Positions 58,376 to 64,000 of a stretch of DNA of 64,000 nt are shown piece by piece (position 1 is the stretch's first letter; every line of letters starts with the position of its first letter). Below the pieces are notes generated by a model. That model searched no databases. It had not been told where the DNA came from and saw only the letters and a program-made list of their open reading frames with translations. The DNA is from Aquirufa antheringensis (GTDB taxonomy: Bacteria; Bacteroidota; Bacteroidia; Cytophagales; Spirosomataceae), in assembly GCF_004307425.1 (NCBI RefSeq), contig NZ_SEWZ01000002.1, forward strand, positions 438,935 through 502,934, written 5' to 3'. Position numbers and translations under genes: made by a program.

Positions 58376-58406
58376 TTGTTAACGGAGTTCTTTCTGTGTA
58401 AATTTG
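58376..58406 (+). promoter_or_regulatory. promoter of the SDR gene
   Basis: TTG (58376-58378), 20-bp spacer and TAAATTTG (58399-58406) fit the Bacteroidota -33/-7 consensus, 22 bp before the ATG at 58429. Confidence 0.55.
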
Positions 58407-58428
58407 AAAGTAACCAAACGCTAAGTAA

Positions 58429-59229
58429 ATGAAAATTCCAGGAAAAGTTTTCGTCATTACGGGTGCCGGAAGTGGCATGGGCCGCGAGATGGCTCTGCAG
58501 ATTATTGCCCGCGGAGGCAAGGTGGCAGGACTAGATATTCACTTAGCGGCTTTGGAAGAAACGGCACAGTTATCCGGCGCTCGAGCGGAGAATTTTTTGT
58601 CTATCGAAGCTGATATTTCAGATCTTACACAGGTCAATGCGGTGCCAGAAAAAGTGCTGCAGCATTTTGGGCAGGTGGACGGACTGATTAATAATGCGGG
58701 AATTATTCAGCCCTTTGTGAAAGTGAATGAGCTGACCTTAGACCTCGTGAAGCGGGTGATGGACGTAAATTTTTTCGGACTCGTTTATTTGACTAAGGCC
58801 TTTCTTCCTTATTTTCTTGAACGTCCTGAAGCACATGTGGTGAACATTTCCAGCATGGGAGGTTTTTTACCTGTACCTGGTCAAAGCATTTATGGCGCCT
58901 CAAAAGCCGCAGTCAAACTCTTCACGGAAGGCCTCTATGCCGAGTTAAAAGATACGGCTGTGAAGGTTTCAACGGTCTTTCCTGGCGCTATCGCCACGAA
59001 TATTACGGCTAATTCTGGTGTTGATATGCGCGCAATGGAGGGAAAATCGAGTGGAATGACGTCCCTGCCTGCAAAGGAAGCGGCGGCCATCATTTTAGCG
59101 GGAATGGAAGCGGATCGTTTCCATATTTTGGTGGGATCTGATTCTATATTCCTGTACTACCTGAGTCGTCTAGCCCCAGAATATGCGACGAATTTTATTG
59201 CCAAAAAAATGAAGTCCCTCCTCGGTTAA
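58429..59229 (+). CDS. SDR family NAD(P)-dependent oxidoreductase
   Basis: A 266-residue classical short-chain dehydrogenase. The cofactor glycine motif is 'GAGSGMGREM' near residue 13, 'NNAG' is at about residue 88, and the catalytic Ser/Tyr/Lys lie in 'NISSMGGFL' and 'YGASKAAVKLF'. Cytoplasmic; substrate unknown. It has its own promoter, and its end overlaps by 4 bp the convergent rhamnosidase gene. Confidence 0.92.
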   Translation: MKIPGKVFVITGAGSGMGREMALQIIARGGKVAGLDIHLAALEETAQLSGARAENFLSIEADISDLTQVNAVPEKVLQHFGQVDGLINNAGIIQPFVKVNELTLDLVKRVMDVNFFGLVYLTKAFLPYFLERPEAHVVNISSMGGFLPVPGQSIYGASKAAVKLFTEGLYAELKDTAVKVSTVFPGAIATNITANSGVDMRAMEGKSSGMTSLPAKEAAAIILAGMEADRFHILVGSDSIFLYYLSRLAPEYATNFIAKKMKSLLG

Positions 59230-62200
59230 TTCTCTTCCACGACGTATTCATATACCCCTGCGCCTAGCTCGAAGTTCATTCGATTCGCGCTGGTTTTTGT
59301 CTGAAAGCTACCTTTCACGATTTTACCCTGAGGTAGTTTCACTTGTGCGGAGGTATTCGCCGGAATCGTGAAACGGTAGGTCGTTTTATTTCCCTGTTTC
59401 GACCACTCGCTTTTGATATTACCGTACATGGTTTCGACATTGCCTTTAGCATACGTAATCTTGCCTGTAGGATCTGGCGTAGGCTGCAAAATGAAATGCT
59501 TGTAACCTGGAGATGTTTCGTCACGCTGAATTCCAAGCGAATGCGTGTACATCCACGCTGCCACTGCCCCGAACGAATAGTGGTTAAAGGAGTTCATGCT
59601 GTTGTTCCCACCGAAGCCGTTTTCGATGGTATACGAGTTCAGTCTTTCCCAAATACTCGTCGCCCCATTCGCCACCGAATACAACCAAGAGGGGTAGGTT
59701 TTCGTAGTCAATAGGCCGTAGGCGATGTCGTGTTTGCCATTCGCGGAAAGTGCTTCTGAGATAGAGGCCGTTCCGATGAATCCGGTCATCAAGGAGAAGG
59801 GCGGACGAACTTCGCCTTGGTCGTCTTTGTTCGATCTAGTGACGGTTGTAACTAAATGTTCGATCGCTCGTGGTGTATTCTGAGCATTGAATACGTTTAA
59901 TGCCAAAGGAATCGCATAAGACGCCTGCGTATCCATCAGCTGGCCTTTGTCAGTGGACTCTGTGCTGACACGGTCGTTTGGAGCGCCCATAAAGCCGGTT
60001 TTTACACCAGATTTGATGGTTTTATGTGTCGCTTTATCAACGTAAATCGCGTTGAAATTGACTTTTTTGGCTTCGCTTTGGGCCAAATACTGATCTGCCT
60101 CTGCCGTTAAACCTAAAACGCGGGCAGCTTTCGAAACAATCGCTAAATCTGCCGCTTGGTAGGCCATCCAGAAGAGGGTATTGTCATTTTTATTGCCCTC
60201 CGGACTGAGCCAGTCGCCTAGTGGACCCTCGTTCAAAATGCCATCTTTGACTTTCGAATCGAGGAAAGTCATATAGCGTTTCATCGCGGGATAATGCTCC
60301 GCCAGCATTGCCTTATCACCATATTGCAAATAGGTTTCCCAGGGAATCACGATACCCGCGCTACCCCACAAGGTCCCGCCAAAACCCCCACCCATCGGCG
60401 CCACATCCGTGAATCGGCCATCGGCACGCTGCACATCGCGCATGCCCAGCAAGTGACGGCGCATGAAGTTATTTACTGGTGCCATCATCGTAGCTGTTTT
60501 GGAGAAGACATTGATGTCCCCGCTCCAGCCCATCCGCTCGTTTCTCGCCGGGGTGTCCGTCGGAATTGATAAGAAATTCGAGCGCATTGACCAGGTGATG
60601 TTAGACCATAGTTTGTTAACCATCGGGTCAGAGGTCTCATAGGAAGAGCTGATGTTTTTCACGGAGGAAAGCACGATTCCGGCTACCTGAGGTAGTTCAG
60701 GAGCTGTTTCTACTCCCGTAATCTCTACATAGCGGTAGCCGTGGAACGTAAAACGCGGTTGAATATATTCGTCTCCGCCTTGTAGAATGTGGATATCTTG
60801 CGCTAGGGCTGCCCGTATATTTTCGAGCATGATCATCCCTTTTTGACCAGCATATTCGGCTAGGTCGGGGTATAAAACTTCGGCAAAACGCATGGTGATG
60901 ACTTGTCCAGGCTTTCCGTTTTTGATGAAGATCTTAGGGAAGCCGACCATGTTTTGGCCCATATCATACACATAAACCCCTTTTCTAGGTTCTGCAATGG
61001 ACTTCGCCTGCAGTACTTGTTGCACCGTAACGCGGTCATCTAAATGATTTACTAACTTCATTTCTTGGTAATCAAGGGCGAAACTGGTTCCCTCTAAGTT
61101 GATTTTTGCGGCAGGGGCCCAGTTTTTATCATTGAAATGAGTAGATGACCAGCCTGCGATCGCTGCGTTTTTCTGAGCATCATATACTTCACCTTGGAAG
61201 AAACTTCCCACGCGGATGGGGCCATCGCTGAATGATTTCCAGGTCGAAGGATTCGTCCGAATGACCTGCTGCGTCCCGTCCGTATAGCGAATTTCGAGTG
61301 TGGCTACAAGGGATTGGCGATCACCAAAATAATTCCAATTATCACCACTATAGGTTATATTTCCGCTCCACCAGCCCTCACTTAACCAGGCTCCCCAGGC
61401 ATTTTGGCCCTTATTTAGCAGCGCCGTCACATCAAAAACCTGGTAGGTATGCGTCTTATTGTATTGCGTTAAACCGGGATTAAAGAACTCGTCACCCACG
61501 CGTTTGCCGTTTAAGTATAGTTCATAAATGCCGCGTGCTGTAGCATAAATGCGGGCACTTTTGATTGTTTTCCCGTTTGCCGAAGCGAATTCTGTGCGCA
61601 ACATTGGTGCGGCATTTCGGCTTGGATTAGCCACGCTAAATTTCCCGGAAACGCTAAATGCCTTACCATCAAAAGGGAGCTCTTTCCATAATCCTGGATT
61701 TTGAGAAGCCTCAAATAGCGGATTCGAAGGGAGTCTAAAATTTCGAATGATCACATCCGAGAAACGGGCAGAATGTCCAGCTCCAGTGGCAAATCCAATC
61801 TCCGAAAGCATGGGATAACTGATAAAATTATTGCCTAAACCGATGGGGTTAAGGTTCACGCCGGAGGGCGCAAAAATATTCGCATTTTTGTCCGTCGGAT
61901 TAATCTTGTGTTCCTTGTCTACTTGATCGATGTAAAAATCAAACACCCCAAAATTGCATTCCGCAAACACCGTATGTTTTTGAGATTGATTCGCTGCATT
62001 GATGAGAGCTAAAGGAATGGTAAAGCTTTTGAACGGTTGATCTTCCTGGTCTTTTTTATCGTAACCTACCCGGTAAATGTGGAAAGAAGCTTGGCCAGAA
62101 TCGGTTTTTGTTAGCCCGGAAATATCTAATTCCAGCTTAATATAGGATTGATTAGGACCGCTAGCCACGTCTTGAATATTCAGATTGCGGTTTTGTAATC

Positions 62201-62726
62201 GCGGGTCATTTGCCCCAAAAACAAAGCTCGCCTTCGTTCCTTGATCGATTTGGACCCCATATTGAAACTTATAGACGGATAAATAGTGCGAATAGAATGT
62301 CAGGTCATTGGATCCGATCCATTCCGCTCCTTTCCAGGCATCAAAACCCGGATTCATCAGGCCTGTTTCGAAGTGGGAGTTCTGTGTCGATTTCTTTTTG
62401 GCGGAATCCCAAACCTCCAGCGTCCAGCGATACGCCGTTTTCGCTTGTAGGGCTTCTCCAGCATATGGAATGCCTAAGGAGATGTCCGTGTTTTGCTTTT
62501 TAGAATCCCAAACTGCGCGTCCACTTTCGTCTTGCACCACAATTCGATAGGCTGATTGTTTTGCATTGCGAGCAGTAGAATTCATCTGCCAAGAAAAGCG
62601 GGGATGAGCTTCATCAAGTCCGAGTGGAGCCTTTTGGTATTCTACTTGTAAGTTTTGAAGGGAAAACTGCGCTTGAGCCACAAAAGAAAGCACAAATAGC
62701 AAACAGGCAAGGATCGACTTTTTCAT
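59226..62726 (-). CDS. alpha-L-rhamnosidase (GH78), secreted
   Basis: A 1166-residue exported enzyme starting at the ATG at 62726 (MKKSILACLLFVLSFVAQA). The N-terminal beta-sandwich domain ('NLQVEYQKAPLGLDEAHPRF') is interrupted by an unusually long insert of about 200 residues ('YSHYLSVYKFQYGVQIDQGT') resembling a concanavalin-like carbohydrate-binding domain. The catalytic (alpha/alpha)6 barrel has 'PTDTPARNERMGWSGDINVF', with the acid Glu, and later 'GFGGNNSMNSFNHYSFGAVA'. It removes terminal rhamnose from pectin, gums or glycosides. Confidence 0.93.
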   Translation of the reverse strand: MKKSILACLLFVLSFVAQAQFSLQNLQVEYQKAPLGLDEAHPRFSWQMNSTARNAKQSAYRIVVQDESGRAVWDSKKQNTDISLGIPYAGEALQAKTAYRWTLEVWDSAKKKSTQNSHFETGLMNPGFDAWKGAEWIGSNDLTFYSHYLSVYKFQYGVQIDQGTKASFVFGANDPRLQNRNLNIQDVASGPNQSYIKLELDISGLTKTDSGQASFHIYRVGYDKKDQEDQPFKSFTIPLALINAANQSQKHTVFAECNFGVFDFYIDQVDKEHKINPTDKNANIFAPSGVNLNPIGLGNNFISYPMLSEIGFATGAGHSARFSDVIIRNFRLPSNPLFEASQNPGLWKELPFDGKAFSVSGKFSVANPSRNAAPMLRTEFASANGKTIKSARIYATARGIYELYLNGKRVGDEFFNPGLTQYNKTHTYQVFDVTALLNKGQNAWGAWLSEGWWSGNITYSGDNWNYFGDRQSLVATLEIRYTDGTQQVIRTNPSTWKSFSDGPIRVGSFFQGEVYDAQKNAAIAGWSSTHFNDKNWAPAAKINLEGTSFALDYQEMKLVNHLDDRVTVQQVLQAKSIAEPRKGVYVYDMGQNMVGFPKIFIKNGKPGQVITMRFAEVLYPDLAEYAGQKGMIMLENIRAALAQDIHILQGGDEYIQPRFTFHGYRYVEITGVETAPELPQVAGIVLSSVKNISSSYETSDPMVNKLWSNITWSMRSNFLSIPTDTPARNERMGWSGDINVFSKTATMMAPVNNFMRRHLLGMRDVQRADGRFTDVAPMGGGFGGTLWGSAGIVIPWETYLQYGDKAMLAEHYPAMKRYMTFLDSKVKDGILNEGPLGDWLSPEGNKNDNTLFWMAYQAADLAIVSKAARVLGLTAEADQYLAQSEAKKVNFNAIYVDKATHKTIKSGVKTGFMGAPNDRVSTESTDKGQLMDTQASYAIPLALNVFNAQNTPRAIEHLVTTVTRSNKDDQGEVRPPFSLMTGFIGTASISEALSANGKHDIAYGLLTTKTYPSWLYSVANGATSIWERLNSYTIENGFGGNNSMNSFNHYSFGAVAAWMYTHSLGIQRDETSPGYKHFILQPTPDPTGKITYAKGNVETMYGNIKSEWSKQGNKTTYRFTIPANTSAQVKLPQGKIVKGSFQTKTSANRMNFELGAGVYEYVVEEN

Positions 62727-62833
62727 ATTCAATAGGTTTCATTCGAATGTACGAAAAGAAATGGAAGCCGGTGTCCTAGGGGTGAGTAGGACGGCGGAAT
62801 ATTTTTATTACCTTACGGAAAAATAAAACCCCC

Positions 62834-63289
62834 ATGAACAAATTAACACTTAGTTTCACCCTGTTAGTAGTGTTCGCGCTTAGCGCGTTTGCACAACCGA
62901 AAACAGAACTTATTCAAGCCCGTATCATCAACGGAAACTGCAAGGTCAATTATTCTAAAGTGACCTCAGACGACGGTAAAGAGCACTTTGAGGTGACTCT
63001 GGCCTTTATGAGCACTCGAGATCTTTGGTCTACCTTAACCCTGGATACACCGGAAAAATTCCGTCGTTTTAACAATGATTTATTGAATAGAACACGGGAG
63101 ACAACGAATGAAGACAAGTCAGCGTATTTGAGCGAGACGCGTAAAGATTATTATATCTCGAAAGACTTGAAAACGGATAACATTTCTATTATGCTGTTAG
63201 CGAATCAGGAACGTTGGATTCTTTTTAAAGAAGCAGCGAAGGAATTATCGCTGTATGTAAACACCATTCCGTACGGCGAAATGAAGTAA
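62834..63289 (+). CDS. hypothetical secreted protein
   Basis: A 151-residue protein with a signal peptide (MNKLTLSFTLLVVFALSAFA, then QPKTELIQ). The mature part is mostly beta with basic and polar helices ('LDTPEKFRRFNNDLLNRTRE'). I recognise no family. It has one cysteine in the mature protein. It converges on a lipoprotein gene with a long hairpin between them. Confidence 0.65.
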   Translation: MNKLTLSFTLLVVFALSAFAQPKTELIQARIINGNCKVNYSKVTSDDGKEHFEVTLAFMSTRDLWSTLTLDTPEKFRRFNNDLLNRTRETTNEDKSAYLSETRKDYYISKDLKTDNISIMLLANQERWILFKEAAKELSLYVNTIPYGEMK

Positions 63290-63294
63290 AAAAA

Positions 63295-63323
63295 TGTTGC
63301 AGCGTCCGCAGGACGCTGCAACA
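63295..63323 (-). terminator. intrinsic terminator with perfect 13-bp stem
   Basis: TGTTGCAGCGTCC (63295-63307) and GGACGCTGCAACA (63311-63323) form a perfect stem with a 3-base loop. On the minus strand it is followed by seven T (A-run at 63288-63294), so it terminates the lipoprotein gene and may act on both strands. Confidence 0.8.
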
Positions 63324-63329
63324 AATCAA

Positions 63330-63857
63330 TTATTTTGAAATTTCAACAAAAGCACTTCTGTCATAGTGTAACCATTCTTCGACTTGCTTGCCATCTTTGA
63401 TCGCATCTACTGCGAAAATGACCATTTTCGTTTGCTTTTCACCTCTTGTGAAGATAAAGGTACTCTTACTCATGACATAGTTTGTATAGCCTTTTTTCTT
63501 AGAAGGCTTATCGAATTGATTTTCCCAAACTGGCCCCATCTCGACTTTTAACTTAATGCCTTTTTCTGCCATCGTTTTAAACATGGTCATATTTTCATTA
63601 AGACCCATGGAATCTAAATTGTCGTGAAATACGACATCTGGCGCATATGTTGCACGGTAAGCCGCAGAATCACCTGATTCAATCGCACGAATTGCCTTCA
63701 TCACTAAACCTACGTTAGCGGAAGTATCGATAACAACTCCAGCTAAAACTGCGGAAGGATCAGTTGAAGTGCTTGCAGATGCTGCTGCACCGTCCTCTTT
63801 TTTAGAACAAGCGAAAATGCTTCCCGCTAGTACAAATAATAGAATGATTTTTTTCAT
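63330..63857 (-). CDS. NTF2/SnoaL-like lipoprotein
   Basis: A 175-residue lipoprotein starting at 63857 (MKKIILLFVLAGSIFAC): the lipobox GSIFAC gives lipidation at Cys17, followed by a flexible Ser/Ala linker ('ASASTSTDPSAVLAGVV'). The domain has a SnoaL/DUF4440-like pattern ('VMKAIRAIESGDSAAYRATY', 'VVFHDNLDSMG', 'FTRGEKQTKMVIFAVDAIKD'). Distantly similar in fold to the pair near the window start. Function unknown. The longer frame to 63917 is less likely. Confidence 0.8.
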   Translation of the reverse strand: MKKIILLFVLAGSIFACSKKEDGAAASASTSTDPSAVLAGVVIDTSANVGLVMKAIRAIESGDSAAYRATYAPDVVFHDNLDSMGLNENMTMFKTMAEKGIKLKVEMGPVWENQFDKPSKKKGYTNYVMSKSTFIFTRGEKQTKMVIFAVDAIKDGKQVEEWLHYDRSAFVEISK

Positions 63858-64000
63858 TTCTTTGGTTTTTAATGGGTGAATAATTTTGCCAAAGAAAGGG
63901 GATATTTTACTACACAAAGTCAGTACGTGGGGGCACTTTTGTTCCGTTTACGGATTTGGGAACAAATTTAGCTACGCATCCACCGAATCATAGACCAGTA

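Noticed and set aside
63295-63323. CRISPR-like or REP repeat
   Set aside because: The perfect hairpin occurs once in the window and has a T-run on the minus strand, so a terminator is the simpler reading.

Overview
The window looks like chromosomal DNA of a Bacteroidota member, plausibly a Cytophagales-type freshwater or soil heterotroph (genus-level placement is inference). The evidence is a GLPGLI-family gene, CarboxypepD_reg/TonB-dependent barrels, glycoside hydrolases with signal peptides, frequent MKK-type signal peptides, and promoters matching the Bacteroidota -7 element TAnnTTTG rather than TATAAT boxes. No rRNA, tRNA, CRISPR array, insertion sequence or prophage was seen. Genes are densely packed, with many 1-20 bp overlaps. 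No gene-free stretch exceeds 300 bases.

Layout. 1-8.4 kb: end of a GLPGLI gene, an AraC regulator, two tandem secreted NTF2-like proteins, a molybdenum hydroxylase operon (2Fe-2S subunit, Tat-exported molybdopterin subunit, aldo/keto reductase) and a convergent second molybdopterin subunit with no 2Fe-2S partner. 8.5-13.9 kb: CorA, a LysR/bicarbonate-transporter (SbtA-like) divergent pair, a Sua5/TsaC tRNA t6A enzyme and dihydroorotase. 13.9-17.4 kb: a Fic protein with its own winged helix and a striking inverted-repeat operator, DUF4386 and PhzF genes, and a small-ORF/zeta-toxin-like pair whose toxin is frameshifted. 17.5-22.4 kb: secreted DinB, then a light/DNA-repair island of five genes (DUF2256, TIGR03643/DUF2805 and three photolyase/cryptochrome-family proteins), two of them structurally unusual. 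22.5-27.6 kb: a small outer-membrane-like protein, a DUF4442 thioesterase-like protein with a polyvalent-protein-type kinase, a GH3 enzyme, a YdeI-CDGSH fusion and an XRE regulator.

27.6-36.3 kb: another molybdenum hydroxylase pair, a TonB siderophore receptor with a PepSY-like partner, a methyltransferase-like membrane protein, a TolB-like propeller and a Gfo/Idh/MocA oxidoreductase. 36.4-39.7 kb: a secreted catalase-peroxidase KatG with NPH repeats, divergent from OxyR, with an excellent OxyR-type operator between them. 39.7-46.2 kb: a three-gene membrane/wHTH operon, a large TonB-type barrel, a DUF6370 protein and a Bcr/CflA exporter. 46.2-51.3 kb: a TolC-HlyD-ABC exporter operon divergent from a TetR regulator, in which the ABC ATPase has lost several catalytic motifs. 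51.4-63.9 kb: carbohydrate enzymes (GH3, sialate O-acetylesterase, GH78 rhamnosidase), a heme-c/discoidin dehydrogenase-type protein, an SDR and small secreted proteins.

Together the genes describe an aerobic, light-exposed polysaccharide degrader with strong investment in oxidative and UV stress defence, periplasmic molybdenum-dependent oxidation chemistry and iron uptake. The observations most worth following up are the photolyase island (including a cluster-less FeS-BCP-type protein and a photolyase FAD domain with a C-terminal rather than N-terminal alpha/beta-like segment), the degenerate ABC exporter ATPase, the NPH-repeat KatG/OxyR locus and the Fic operator.
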